Assembly (NCBI GenBank): GCA_965656525.1
Contig: CBFHKY010000017.1
Span: 1-64,000, forward strand
Origin: Pseudomaricurvus sp965656525
GTDB lineage: Bacteria; Pseudomonadota; Gammaproteobacteria; Pseudomonadales; Cellvibrionaceae
DNA: 64,000 nt
Direction of reading: 5' to 3'
Shown here: positions 9,328 through 18,355 of the stretch, piece after piece
How positions within the stretch are numbered: position 1 is the first letter of the stretch
Layout of the letters: the number at the start of each line of letters is the position of its first letter
The notes under the pieces: generated by a model
The model's database searches: none
The model's input: only the letters and a program-made list of their open reading frames with translations
Told to the model about the DNA's origin: nothing
Translations under genes and position numbers: made by a program

Positions 9328-9514
9328 CACGCGTTGTCCAAGGCCGGTATCGGGCTTATTGTTTCGAAGAACAAAGACATTTTGTTCGTCTATACAAATC
9401 ACCGTTGCGGGGGCAGCGTTGGTTTCACCTGAACAACTCAGGCTCACCACTCTTCCCGTTTACCTTCTCACAGTTGCGAAACAACCATTCGAAGCACCTT
9501 TGACAACGGCGCGC
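9328..9514 (-). ncRNA. Cobalamin (B12/AdoCbl) riboswitch
   Basis: On the minus strand the conserved core is present in order. AAAGGTGC is followed by AACGGGAAGAGTGGTGAG, then CAGGTGAAACCAACGCTGC, the invariant CCCCCGCAACGG, and finally AAGCCCGATACCGGCC. The closing P1 helix is formed by CGTTGTC (9502-9508) and GACAACG (9332-9338). It lies about 190 bases before the btuB ATG. It is expected to lower btuB expression, and perhaps the whole operon, when adenosylcobalamin is plentiful. The 190-base stretch down to btuB should hold the expression platform, whose switching hairpin I could not settle. Confidence 0.93.
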
Positions 9515-9684
9515 AGACTAAGTCTGAACCGAGTAGGCGTCAAGAGTTTATGAGCGTTTTACCGTCATACACCGTGGTTTTCTCACAAAAACAGACAATT
9601 CCGCTCACCAATGTTGTTGCATACTGGAGAATTGCTCTGCCCGCTTCTACACTTTCAACAAGGTAATATTCAAGAGCAGTCATT

Positions 9685-10065
9685 ATGGTATCCACTCACG
9701 ATAGGCGTCGTTTCAGCCGCGTCCCTTTTCATACCAATGCCATCGTCTCTCAAGATGCTAAGCAATGGTCTTGCTCTGTATGGGACATCTCTCTAAAAGG
9801 CATTCTTGTCAGCAATACTTGCGAAGGAGGGCTATCCCCCAATAGCGACATTAAAGTAGTAGTGCCACTTTCAGATGCGTCTCAAATTGTCATGACGACT
9901 CAGCTCGCCAGAGAAGAAGGTGACCACCTCGCTTTAGAGTGCACAGAAATTGATATGGACAGCATCACACACTTGCGCCGGTTATTAGACTTGAACTTGG
10001 GAGATCCTGAAGCTTGTCACCGTGAGCTATCCATATTAATCGAAGATGCATTAGCACCCGAGTGA
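9685..10065 (+). CDS. PilZ domain protein
   Basis: This is a 126-residue single-domain PilZ protein, a predicted c-di-GMP receptor. The arginine motif RRRFSR sits at residues 7-12 and the second ligand motif DISLKG begins at Asp34, so both c-di-GMP binding elements look intact. The first ATG (9685) is used. It starts opposite to btuB and is followed 76 bases later by a second PilZ gene, probably co-transcribed. No output domain is present, so it would act through a protein partner that cannot be identified here. Confidence 0.85.
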   Translation: MVSTHDRRRFSRVPFHTNAIVSQDAKQWSCSVWDISLKGILVSNTCEGGLSPNSDIKVVVPLSDASQIVMTTQLAREEGDHLALECTEIDMDSITHLRRLLDLNLGDPEACHRELSILIEDALAPE

Positions 10066-10141
10066 CAAGCACTTCAGGACCACAGTCACTCTCGCTAGCG
10101 GTGAGCGTTATGCTGTGCGCAGAGGTTATGAGGAAAACATT

Positions 10142-10510
10142 ATGAATTTGAGTCAAGCTAACGAAAGGCGCCACTGCCAAAGGATGCTTTTTCGTAGCCA
10201 CGCCAATCTTGTTACACCTCACCATACGTGGCCGGTGCACGTTATTGATATTTCGTTCAACGGCGCTTTGGTTGCCCTGATACAACACCATCATTTGGAT
10301 CCCCATGAAGAGATCATGCTGAACTTGGAGGTCGGCAAAAATGAGCACATAAAGATGCAAGGTCGCATCGCCCATCAAAAAGAACATTATATTGGCTTAG
10401 AGTGTTTCCCTGTGGATGACGAACAGAAAGCGCGGCTACAGGAATTGGTGCGTCGATTAGAACCCGTACCGGAGATGGATCGTTCTTTAAATACACTTTT
10501 GAATGGATAA
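10142..10510 (+). CDS. PilZ domain protein
   Basis: This is a second small PilZ protein, 122 residues from the ATG at 10142. That start has a GAGG ribosome-binding site 8-9 bases upstream; an in-frame upstream start at 10115 lacks one. Arg9-Arg10 with Arg14 form the RxxxR-type motif, and DISFNG begins at Asp36, so c-di-GMP binding is plausible. It shares layout and length with the preceding gene, suggesting an old tandem duplication, though the sequences have diverged. A rho-independent terminator follows. Confidence 0.85.
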   Translation: MNLSQANERRHCQRMLFRSHANLVTPHHTWPVHVIDISFNGALVALIQHHHLDPHEEIMLNLEVGKNEHIKMQGRIAHQKEHYIGLECFPVDDEQKARLQELVRRLEPVPEMDRSLNTLLNG

Positions 10511-10530
10511 CTTACAAGACCCGTCCTATT

Positions 10531-10551
10531 ACTCGGTTAAAACCGAGTTTT
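10531..10551 (+). terminator. Rho-independent terminator of the PilZ pair
   Basis: ACTCGGTT and AACCGAGT form an 8-bp stem with a tiny AA loop, followed by TTTTA. It lies 21 bases after the stop of the second PilZ gene. Confidence 0.75.
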
Positions 10552-10572
10552 AAGCGGCCCAAAACGATCAAA

Positions 10573-10599
10573 AGGCCGCCGATACACATACGGAGGCCT
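10573..10599 (-). terminator. Rho-independent terminator of the MAPEG gene
   Basis: Read on the minus strand, AGGCCTCCG and the complementary CGGCGGCCT form a GC-rich stem followed by TTTTGATC. It lies about 20 bases after the MAPEG stop, so two convergent transcripts are each terminated here. Confidence 0.7.
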
Positions 10600-10617
10600 A
10601 CTGATCTAACAAGGTTT

Positions 10618-11010
10618 TTAAAGCACCTTGATCAACAAAGTCACACACAAAATAGCCCCGAAAATAAACGTTCCCAGAGCCCCTACAAACCGCATGGGGT
10701 TCGGTTTAGCCAAAGTAGCTGGCAACGCCAAACCGAGCGCGCTCAGATAACGACAAAGAGTGACGGCCACCATGCACCACACTACCCAGCCGCTCACTTG
10801 CAACTGCCCTAACGCGTAGATAATAATCATTAAAGCGGGTGCATACTCTACGGTAATCCCGTGCGCACGAATCCATTTGTAGAGCGTACTCTCTGGATCT
10901 TCTTTATAACCGTACATACGCTTTTCTTTGCCGCGGTTCATGCTCACGCCAAAGCCCATCGCAATGACCAGAAACCCCAGCAAAGCGACACAAATTATTG
11001 GTATGTTCAT
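10618..11010 (-). CDS. MAPEG family membrane protein
   Basis: This 130-residue, four-helix membrane protein belongs to the MAPEG superfamily (membrane-associated proteins in eicosanoid and glutathione metabolism). The conserved pieces are MNRGKEKRMYG in the first loop, RAHGITVEYAPALMIIIYALG (an N/E-rich helix 2 equivalent) and CRYLSALGLALPATLAKPNPMRFVGALGTF. Bacterial members include glutathione transferases and peroxidases, but the natural substrate is generally unknown. It appears to be a single-gene unit with its own terminator. The family call is good; the reaction is not known. Confidence 0.82.
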   Translation of the reverse strand: MNIPIICVALLGFLVIAMGFGVSMNRGKEKRMYGYKEDPESTLYKWIRAHGITVEYAPALMIIIYALGQLQVSGWVVWCMVAVTLCRYLSALGLALPATLAKPNPMRFVGALGTFIFGAILCVTLLIKVL

Positions 11011-11075
11011 CGTTTTCTCCTGTTATTGTTTATTTTTACGTTGTCGATCATCAATAAAAAATTTAAGGCATCGAA

Positions 11076-12494
11076 TCACAGTGCCTGTGCATACTCCCAT
11101 AGGTCATCGAGTATTTTCTGCTGTGCGGCACTCAGACCGCCCTGATTTTTCAGTGCTTCTATACGGTCTTGCAGCTGCGTGATTGTAATCCCTGCTCCAG
11201 CGTCTGGGTTGGTCAACCAATCTTTGCGCCACTGCTCCCATTCTTCCTGTTCTATCGCAGAAAGCGTATCGGGAAAGTATCGCGCCCGATAGCGGAACAA
11301 CATGGTATTTAGGCGATCATCCTCAAAGACAAACATCGATTGCTGTAATTGTTCGCCGCTGGCACCACGAACCTTAGCACAGGTCCGCTTATCGGCATCG
11401 GTTAAAAATCCATTGTAGAGCTGCTGCTCTACATCCGTAGACTTTTTGAAGACTTCGCCCTTGAATACCTGCTGCAGCTTGGCTTTCAAGTCAGCATTTT
11501 TTAATACCTGCCAATGCTGCTCACATAACGCTTTATCAATGTTTAAACGCTGTGCACTGGTATCGTCCAATAGCTTTACCGTCGTTAATACAGGGCATTT
11601 ATTGATGTGCACCAGCTTAAGAGGGATACGCGCTTCGCCTTCGACCAAATCGTCTGTTCGAGTGTATAACTTCTCGCGGATCTCGTCGGCGGATAAACGC
11701 AACAGCGGTTCTGGGTCTACCGACAAATTACACACGATCACCGCGTTTTTATTGGTGGGGTGCATGGCCAGTGGTGCAACAATGGCAGTGCATCCGTTTT
11801 CAGCAGGGAACATGGAAGACACATGCAGCAGCGGCTTACAATTCATGACATCAATTAACGCCGATACTTTTTGTTTGCTGCGCAGCTGATAAAGGTGGTT
11901 GTAAAGTGCAGGTTGCTTTTCCTTGATAAGCCGAGCCACTGCAATGGTTGCATGTACATCCGATAACGCATCATGAGCGCTTTCATGGCCAATATCATTC
12001 GCCGCTGTAATGTGCTCTAGCTTAAAGCTTGGGTTGCCGTCTTCGTGATTGGGCCACTGAATGCCCTCCGGCCGGAGCGCTCGAGTTAAGCGAACCATAT
12101 CAATAATATCCCAACGAGAATTGCCATTGCGCCACTCTCGCTCGTAGGGATCATAAAAATTGCGATACAAACTGTAACGGGTGACTTCGTCATCAAAGCG
12201 CAACGAATTATAGCCCACTCCGCAAGTGCCAGGCATGGACAACTCTGCGTGGATAGCGGCTATGAATTCAGGCTCGGACAAGCCTTCGGCCAATGCTTTT
12301 TGTGGTGCAAGCCCTGTCACCAAACACGCCTCTGGCTTGGGCAATACATCCGCAGTTGGTTTGCAGTAAATCACCAAGGGTGCGCCAATGATGTTTAAAT
12401 CTTCATCGGTTCGTATGCCTGCAAATTGTGAAGGGCGATCTTTTGCGGGAACTTCCCCCCACGTTTCATAATCGTGCCAATACAATGTTTTCAT
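11076..12494 (-). CDS. sbcB: Exodeoxyribonuclease I (SbcB)
   Basis: Exonuclease I degrades single-stranded DNA 3' to 5' and acts in mismatch repair and recombination. The DEDDh nuclease site starts with WHDYETWG (Asp8, Glu10). It continues with RFDDEVTRYSLYRNFYDPYEREW and closes with the HDALSDVHATIAVARL block, which carries the catalytic His and Asp. The SH3-like and C-terminal regions, which bind SSB in E. coli, follow. The ATG at 12494 (AGGAG upstream) gives 472 aa against 475 in E. coli; a longer in-frame start at 12527 is rejected. Monocistronic, and divergent from regB. Confidence 0.95.
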   Translation of the reverse strand: MKTLYWHDYETWGEVPAKDRPSQFAGIRTDEDLNIIGAPLVIYCKPTADVLPKPEACLVTGLAPQKALAEGLSEPEFIAAIHAELSMPGTCGVGYNSLRFDDEVTRYSLYRNFYDPYEREWRNGNSRWDIIDMVRLTRALRPEGIQWPNHEDGNPSFKLEHITAANDIGHESAHDALSDVHATIAVARLIKEKQPALYNHLYQLRSKQKVSALIDVMNCKPLLHVSSMFPAENGCTAIVAPLAMHPTNKNAVIVCNLSVDPEPLLRLSADEIREKLYTRTDDLVEGEARIPLKLVHINKCPVLTTVKLLDDTSAQRLNIDKALCEQHWQVLKNADLKAKLQQVFKGEVFKKSTDVEQQLYNGFLTDADKRTCAKVRGASGEQLQQSMFVFEDDRLNTMLFRYRARYFPDTLSAIEQEEWEQWRKDWLTNPDAGAGITITQLQDRIEALKNQGGLSAAQQKILDDLWEYAQAL

Positions 12495-12713
12495 GATGCC
12501 CCAGCTCCTTTGGGTTGAGTGTAACACAGCCGCATATGACAGCTGTTTTGTGTTTTCAATCTATGATGAACGGTACACCTGCGACACTCTGCCACATTTA
12601 AACGCATCCCAAAACACGCTAATCTGGATAGAACAAATGACTCTACGCTGAAGCTAAGAGCTCCACTGAAGCAAAGCATTGGCCAAACCCCTCACCCACT
12701 ACAGCACTCTTTT

Positions 12714-14033
12714 ATGCCAACCACTCACTTGACCACATCAGCTCCAGAACGCAATCTGAGACGCTTGGTTGTTATTCGCAGCCTTTTATTGGGCGTGCTC
12801 TGCACCTCGTTGATCATCGCATACAGCGGGCTGCATCTCGCGCTACCCTACGGCGCGCTAGTGTGGGTGCTGAGCGGCATGACGCTTGCCAGCGTAGCCA
12901 TTGTCGTACAGCTTAATTTACGGCAGCGCCCTTCTCAGCGAGCATTTTTTCTGCAATTGCTCCTCGATATTATCGCTCTGAGTTTATTGCTGTTTTTTAC
13001 CGGCGGCGCCAATAATCCTTTTGTCCCTTATTATTTGGTCCCACTGTGCATCGCCGCCGCCACTTTACCGTGGTTTTACACTTGGCCACTGCTGATAAGC
13101 TCTCTGGTTCTGTACAGCAGTTTATTTTTCTTGTATTTGCCTTTGCCAGCCTTATCCCCTCACGCCGCCACCGAGGCTTTACACACCATGCATGGCGGCG
13201 CACTGTCTCTAGGCCACACCTCTCATACCATCAGTTTGCATACGTTGGGCATGTGGATTAATTTTGTGATCAGCGCATTACTGGTGACCATATTCGTAGG
13301 TCGTATGGCCAATTCATTGCGACAGCAAGATGAGGCTCTCGCACAACTGAGGGAAGAGCAGCTTCGTGATGAACAGTTGATGGCACTCGCCACACTCGCT
13401 GCTGGCACGGCTCACGAGCTGGGAACCCCGCTCACCACCATTCGTACTTTATTGGCGGAACTGCAACAAGACTGCGCCGAAAATACCGTCAACCCCGCAA
13501 CCCTCAGTACCGATATACAGCTGCTGCAACATCAAGCAAACCATTGCTCACAAGCACTTCAATCACTGAGCCAACATGCAGGCCACCTACAACAAGGCAC
13601 AACCCCCAATCAACCCATACGGCAATTGTGCCAGAGCGTGATCGACGACTGGCTGTTATTACGACCAGAGGTCAGCGCCACCGTTTTGATGCCTGATGAA
13701 CTGCCTTCACTTGAAGTGGCTTGGCCAGCCACCATCACACAGGCGATGGGAAATTTACTGAATAATGCCGCCGATGCTTGCCCCAAAGACATTCACGTCG
13801 ATTTCCACTGGGATCAACGGCAGCTTACCTTAACACTCCACGATCAGGGTGCGGGCATTGATCCTCAAGTGGCCAATCATTTACACGAACCGTTTGTCAC
13901 TCAAAAAGGGGAAGGTCGCGGTCTAGGGCTCTTTCTAACCGACGCTGTGATACGACGATTTGGAGGTCAATTGATGCTAAAACCACATCCAAAGTGCGGT
14001 ACAATCACGCAATTAACCCTTCCGTTACATTAA
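12714..14033 (+). CDS. regB: Redox-sensing histidine kinase RegB/PrrB/RoxS
   Basis: This is a membrane sensor kinase (439 aa) of the family that tunes respiration to redox state through the quinone pool. Six hydrophobic segments occupy roughly residues 20-205. The quinone-site signature FTGGANNPFVPYYLVPL lies near residue 97. The H-box is AAGTAHELGTPLTTI with His near 234. A Cys about 44 residues later (NHCSQALQSL) matches the redox-active Cys265 of RegB by spacing. The N, D and G boxes (NLLNNAADAC, HDQGAGID, GEGRGLGLFLTDAVIRRFGG) are intact. regA follows after 68 bases. The cbb3 operon further along the window is a likely target, by analogy only. Confidence 0.92.
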   Translation: MPTTHLTTSAPERNLRRLVVIRSLLLGVLCTSLIIAYSGLHLALPYGALVWVLSGMTLASVAIVVQLNLRQRPSQRAFFLQLLLDIIALSLLLFFTGGANNPFVPYYLVPLCIAAATLPWFYTWPLLISSLVLYSSLFFLYLPLPALSPHAATEALHTMHGGALSLGHTSHTISLHTLGMWINFVISALLVTIFVGRMANSLRQQDEALAQLREEQLRDEQLMALATLAAGTAHELGTPLTTIRTLLAELQQDCAENTVNPATLSTDIQLLQHQANHCSQALQSLSQHAGHLQQGTTPNQPIRQLCQSVIDDWLLLRPEVSATVLMPDELPSLEVAWPATITQAMGNLLNNAADACPKDIHVDFHWDQRQLTLTLHDQGAGIDPQVANHLHEPFVTQKGEGRGLGLFLTDAVIRRFGGQLMLKPHPKCGTITQLTLPLH

Positions 14034-14101
14034 ACTCCTGTATTCATGCTGACCAAATACCTTCTTCGCCCCCCCAAAAGCCGCTTTAGCAATGAAACGC
14101 C

Positions 14102-14635
14102 ATGTGTAACAAAACACTATTGATTGTTGATGATGATGACGCACTGACTCAGGTTTTAGCGCGAGCGTTTAAGCGCCGTGGCTTTGAGGCATTCACGGCG
14201 CATACTGGCCAGCAAGCTCTGGAGCTATGCCAGCTTCAGCAACCCAATTTTTGCATTCTGGATTTGAAAATCGCACAGGAGTCAGGCCTGAACCTGATTC
14301 CACAGTTACTGGCAGTACAATCACACATCAATATTGTGATGCTAACAGGCTATTCCAGTATCAATACCGCTGTCGAGGCTATTAAACTGGGGGCTAACCA
14401 CTACTTGTGTAAGCCCGCCGACGCTGATGAAATAGAACAGGCATTTTCTCGTGCAGTAGGCGATCCTAACGCCAATGTTCACAACACGCCCCCCTCGGTG
14501 AATCGCCTAGAGTGGGAGCACATACAAAAAGTATTGGCCGATCACGAAGGGAATGTTTCAGCCACGGCCAGAGCTTTGGGAATGCACCGCCGTACATTGC
14601 AAAGAAAACTGCAAAAAAAGCCCGTTCGTTCTTAA
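14102..14635 (+). CDS. regA: Response regulator RegA/PrrA/RoxR
   Basis: This is the DNA-binding partner of the preceding kinase. A receiver domain with the acidic cluster VDDDDAL (residues 9-15), phospho-acceptor Asp near 54 in CILDLKIAQESGLNL, Thr in MLTGYSSI and Lys in CKPADADE is followed by a Fis-type helix-turn-helix, GNVSATARALGMHRRTLQRKLQKK. At 177 aa it matches the compact RegA family, which has no AAA+ domain. It is expected to activate or repress respiratory and redox-balancing genes. It shares a transcript with regB. Confidence 0.93.
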   Translation: MCNKTLLIVDDDDALTQVLARAFKRRGFEAFTAHTGQQALELCQLQQPNFCILDLKIAQESGLNLIPQLLAVQSHINIVMLTGYSSINTAVEAIKLGANHYLCKPADADEIEQAFSRAVGDPNANVHNTPPSVNRLEWEHIQKVLADHEGNVSATARALGMHRRTLQRKLQKKPVRS

Positions 14636-14865
14636 GCAGCGGTTGCCTGTTTTCTCAAATCGCGCGACTATGGGCTTTGATCCAACCACTGTTGTTTGCA
14701 CCACAACGCACGGTTTGCACTGCGGTACTCACTTTGGCTTTAATGCCTGTTATATAGCGCAGCTGTAGTGTTTGTCATGGCACATCCAAGACGCCTCGGA
14801 GCTTCTACCTTTTTGTAGGCAAAGCCTACGGTGTGCAGTATTCACTTTTTGCTTTAGGGTTTGGC

Positions 14866-15756
14866 ATGATTGAGATTTCGGCTTTTTTTGATTTTTTAGA
14901 GCAGCATCGTCTACCGGACAGTTATGTCCCAGTCATTGAACAGAATGTTATTCCCATCGCACAAGCTCTAGCGGAAAATAGAAACCAGCGTGACGACACA
15001 CTCTTGGTCGGCATTAACGGCAGCCAAGGATCAGGCAAAACCACCTTAGGTGATGCTTTAGTGGTTGCGTTTAAAGAGCTGGGTTTGGAAGCGGTTGCGA
15101 TATCGATTGATGATTTTTACTTGACCAAGCAAGCCCGTGAGCATCTTGCCCAACAAGTGCATCCGTTATTAAAAACCAGAGGGGTGCCCGGCACTCACGA
15201 TACCGTTCTTGCCAACCTGACGTTAGATCAATTGACTTCGGCCCAAGGAGAGGTTGCTATCCCACGGTTCGATAAATCGGTGGACGATCGCCTGCCGATG
15301 GAGCAATGGGATCGCTGCCAAGCACCTGTAGATGTCGTTATTTTAGAGGGCTGGTGTGTAGGTGCAAAACCCCAGCCAGATGATAAGTTGGCCGAACCTT
15401 GCAACCCACTTGAAGAACTGGAAGATACTGCAGGTCAATGGCGAGGCTACGCCAATGACAATCTTAAGCACAGTTACGCGGATTTATTTGGGCGCTTCGA
15501 CGCGCAGATCATGCTCAAAGCCCCCTCATTTGAATGCGTCTTTAAATGGCGGCTAGAGCAAGAAAACAAGCTGCGAGAGAAAGTGGGCAATCAAGGCGAA
15601 GGTCTGATGTCAGGGGAACAAATCAGTCGTTTTATCCAACACTATCAACGCATCACAGAAAATAACTTGCAGGCACTGCCGTCACAGGTACATTTTTTAC
15701 TGACTCTCGATCAAGAGCGGCGCATCACCCAGTTTAGCCGCCCAGTCCCGCTGTAA
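14866..15756 (+). CDS. D-glycerate 3-kinase-like P-loop kinase
   Basis: This cytoplasmic P-loop kinase is related to plant GLYK, yeast Tda10 and E. coli YggC. The Walker A GINGSQGSGKTTL lies near residue 50, followed by ISIDDFYLTKQAR, the HPLLKTRGVPGTHD block, IPRFDKSVDDR and VILEGWCVG. These pieces are typical of the family, whose best studied members phosphorylate D-glycerate to 3-phosphoglycerate. The ATG at 14866 (AGGG 8 bases upstream) gives 296 aa; a GTG at 14833 is possible but lacks a site. Substrate is inferred from the family. Confidence 0.8.
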   Translation: MIEISAFFDFLEQHRLPDSYVPVIEQNVIPIAQALAENRNQRDDTLLVGINGSQGSGKTTLGDALVVAFKELGLEAVAISIDDFYLTKQAREHLAQQVHPLLKTRGVPGTHDTVLANLTLDQLTSAQGEVAIPRFDKSVDDRLPMEQWDRCQAPVDVVILEGWCVGAKPQPDDKLAEPCNPLEELEDTAGQWRGYANDNLKHSYADLFGRFDAQIMLKAPSFECVFKWRLEQENKLREKVGNQGEGLMSGEQISRFIQHYQRITENNLQALPSQVHFLLTLDQERRITQFSRPVPL

Positions 15757-15827
15757 TGTAAGCACAGTTATACTTTTGTGGTGGCGCTTTGTGCAAATCG
15801 CTAGCGCTGCTGAAAGCTAGGGCGCGA

Positions 15828-16865
15828 CTACCCTTGATCGTCTTCTGGCCACAACGTGTCGTGCAGCATTTCGATGTGCCTCGCCACCCGCTCTTCTTCC
15901 GAAAAGAAAGCGATATGGTACATAGCATCTCCTTCGTGTACCAAAGGGATGTTTTGCTTACCGATGATAATCCCCGCTCTGCTGGCCACAATCACATCAA
16001 TTTTTTCACCAAATGGGCTGCCAATTTCGGCCAGCACATCGCCTTTTTGTACATAATCACCTAAGTTTTTAATGCTGTGCACGATGCCACTGGCGCTACC
16101 ACGAACCCAAGCGCTGTTATTTGCGGTAAACGGAGTGAATTTCTTCGACGATGTACGGCGCGTACGAGTCATACCTAAATGCGATAAAACGTTTAAGATT
16201 CCTTTCAACCCTGCACGTATCGAAAACTCATCAAAGCGCAGCGCTTCACCCGCTTCATACAATAAGATTCTTGTGCCGGATTCCACCGCCGCTTGCCGTA
16301 AAGACCCCTCTAGAATGCCCGAATTCAAAAGCACGGGCACCCCAAAGCTTTCAGCCATATCACGTGTTGTTTGATCGTCTAGATCCGCACGAATCTGCGG
16401 TAAATTGGAGCGATGGATGGCTCCTGTGTGCAGGTCGATCCCATAATCGCAAAGACTGACAACGTCTTTCAAAAATGTAGAGGCCACACGTCCGGCCAGT
16501 GAACCTTTGGTAGAACCAGGGAAGGAACGGTTCAGATCGCGCCGGTCTGGCATATAGCGACTCTGATTCAAGACACCATAGACATTGACCATATGCACAA
16601 GAATTAAAGTGCCCCTACTTAAACGAAAGTTTTTTAACGTTACAAGGCGACGCAGTATTTCAATACCATTGAGCTCATCACCGTGCACCGCCGCACTCAC
16701 AAACATCGTGGGGCCCGGCTTTTTTGCCCGAATCACCGTGATGGGAAGGTGAATATCTGTGTCGGAATAGAGCTTGATCACTGGAATTTCAATCTGTACG
16801 CGGGCCCCTAATGGTATTCGCGTACCGCCAATTTCAAACTCTGATTTAAATTCTTTTTCACTCAC
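15828..16865 (-). CDS. Succinylglutamate desuccinylase/aspartoacylase family protein
   Basis: This is a zinc-dependent M14-like deacylase (345 aa). The zinc site is visible as AAVHGDELNG (His and Glu, near residues 58-62) and IDLHTGAIHR (second His). RDLNRSFPG and the substrate-carboxylate Arg are also present. The C-terminal half is a beta-rich domain resembling a biotinyl-carrier fold (IVHSIKNLGDYVQKGDVLAEIGSPFG). Related proteins often sit beside RimK ligases, but none is seen here. The start is GTG at 16865. The precise acyl substrate cannot be told, and no arginine or ectoine degradation genes are nearby. Confidence 0.82.
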   Translation of the reverse strand: MSEKEFKSEFEIGGTRIPLGARVQIEIPVIKLYSDTDIHLPITVIRAKKPGPTMFVSAAVHGDELNGIEILRRLVTLKNFRLSRGTLILVHMVNVYGVLNQSRYMPDRRDLNRSFPGSTKGSLAGRVASTFLKDVVSLCDYGIDLHTGAIHRSNLPQIRADLDDQTTRDMAESFGVPVLLNSGILEGSLRQAAVESGTRILLYEAGEALRFDEFSIRAGLKGILNVLSHLGMTRTRRTSSKKFTPFTANNSAWVRGSASGIVHSIKNLGDYVQKGDVLAEIGSPFGEKIDVIVASRAGIIIGKQNIPLVHEGDAMYHIAFFSEEERVARHIEMLHDTLWPEDDQG

Positions 16866-17017
16866 GTAGAAAGCGCCTTAGTTCGTAATCATAGGCCAAG
16901 CATTCAGGCAACAACCTACTTTTGAACAGGTTAGCACAAGGCTTACATATCGTGTATTTTGTTTACTCCTTTATGAGCAAGCGTCTACTTATTCAACATT
17001 TACGATTACGCCAGCAA

Positions 17018-17053
17018 TAAAAAAGGCGACTCATTGATAGAGCCGCCTTTTTT
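17018..17053 (-). terminator. Rho-independent terminator of the nitrate transport operon
   Basis: AAAAAAGGCG and CGCCTTTTTT form a stem with A and T runs on both sides, so it can act in either direction. It lies about 57 bases after the porin stop and separates the nrt operon from the deacylase gene that follows on the same strand. Confidence 0.85.
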
Positions 17054-17110
17054 ATGTTGTGCTAAGGTCACCGATAGGGAATCCAGCGAACCAAGTTGTG
17101 AAGGATGCCC

Positions 17111-18322
17111 TTAAAAACTTGCACCAACCCATACCCACAATTTGTCCGTATCGGTTTTAATATCCTCTGCTGAATAAGCGGCATATTTAATGCCGGCATT
17201 GTAATGCTTGCCAAACTTCATGCCGTATACAACGTCCAGCTCACTGCCAAAATTATCAGCACCAGATGCACCATCATTCGCCGTAAAGTCATGATAGACA
17301 ACCGTCAACTTACCTGGGCCCACTTTACCGCTGGCAGATACAAACATATCTTCTAGGCCTTGTGGTGGTGTTGCTAAAAATAAATCCGCCCAGCCATTAA
17401 ATTTGTGCATGGTCGCCAATGGCGTTGCAAAACCATAGTTGCCATCGTCAGAACCTAATACCTCCAAGCCAATTTTTGCCGTTACACCATTTACGACAGC
17501 ACCTACAGAGGCTAAGTAATAGTCGGCTTCGTAATCACTGGCACCTTCGGATTCCTGAGTAGCGTACTCCAGTTCATACAAAAAAGTGACACTGTCGGTT
17601 TTCGCTTTACCAGCAAAACGTAAGCCGTAAGTATCCAGCGCATTATCGCTTCCATTATCCATCTCTAGCATATAGCTATAGCCAGTTAACTTACCCAACG
17701 ACGTGTCATAAGAGACATTCAACAAGTGATCTTTGGAATCAATATCAGCATCTTCGGCAAAAATGCGATTACGCTGGTCTAAGTAGGCGTATGTAAACGT
17801 TAAACCTTTAGCTGGGCTCGCAATAAAAGTAACACCATCAAAGGTTTGACGGTCTTGACGCCATCCAACATGGCCCACAAAACGATGATTATCCAACGTT
17901 AATACCTGACGCCCCAACTTAGCGCTAAAGCCATCCGTTTTGTATTGTAAAAAAGCTTGATCCAGCTCTGTCGTTTCAGGATCAGCAATCACTGAGTACT
18001 CACCGGGGTTATACCCACTTGGCCCAACGGTATAATCACCCATGCCAGCAACAATACGATTATCTTCAAATTCGACAGTGGCCGAGAACCCACTGATGTC
18101 AGCAGTGGTATAGCCTAGTCGTGAACGCAGGGTTAATGCATCGGCATCTTTGTTGATCTTATCTTGATCTACAGATTCGTAGCGCAGACGAAAGTCTCCA
18201 TAAGCCTTACCACCTTTAAGCGCTTCAGCAATCGAATCTGCCGCAAAAGTAGGCACAGAACTACAAGCTAGAGCAACTGCTACGGACAGCACATTCATTT
18301 TTACTTGTTTCACAGGTTTCAT
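17111..18322 (-). CDS. Outer-membrane porin of the nitrate uptake operon
   Basis: This is a 403-residue beta-barrel protein with a signal peptide ending near TFAADS and the start of the mature chain GKAYGDFRLRYESVDQD. Alternating aromatic strands continue to a C-terminal VWVGASF with terminal Phe. It resembles the alginate-export/OprE-like porin families. It is the last gene of nrtA-nrtB-nrtD, 33 bases from nrtD and before a terminator, so it probably lets nitrate or nitrite cross the outer membrane. This substrate is inferred from position only. Confidence 0.8.
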   Translation of the reverse strand: MKPVKQVKMNVLSVAVALACSSVPTFAADSIAEALKGGKAYGDFRLRYESVDQDKINKDADALTLRSRLGYTTADISGFSATVEFEDNRIVAGMGDYTVGPSGYNPGEYSVIADPETTELDQAFLQYKTDGFSAKLGRQVLTLDNHRFVGHVGWRQDRQTFDGVTFIASPAKGLTFTYAYLDQRNRIFAEDADIDSKDHLLNVSYDTSLGKLTGYSYMLEMDNGSDNALDTYGLRFAGKAKTDSVTFLYELEYATQESEGASDYEADYYLASVGAVVNGVTAKIGLEVLGSDDGNYGFATPLATMHKFNGWADLFLATPPQGLEDMFVSASGKVGPGKLTVVYHDFTANDGASGADNFGSELDVVYGMKFGKHYNAGIKYAAYSAEDIKTDTDKLWVWVGASF

Positions 18323-18355
18323 CTCCTAAATCTTAAATGTTTCATTCATAGTTTT

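Noticed and set aside
14815..14829. GTAGGC-AAA-GCCTAC hairpin before the glycerate kinase gene
   Set aside because: T run lies on the wrong side for a plus-strand terminator, and no minus-strand gene ends here.
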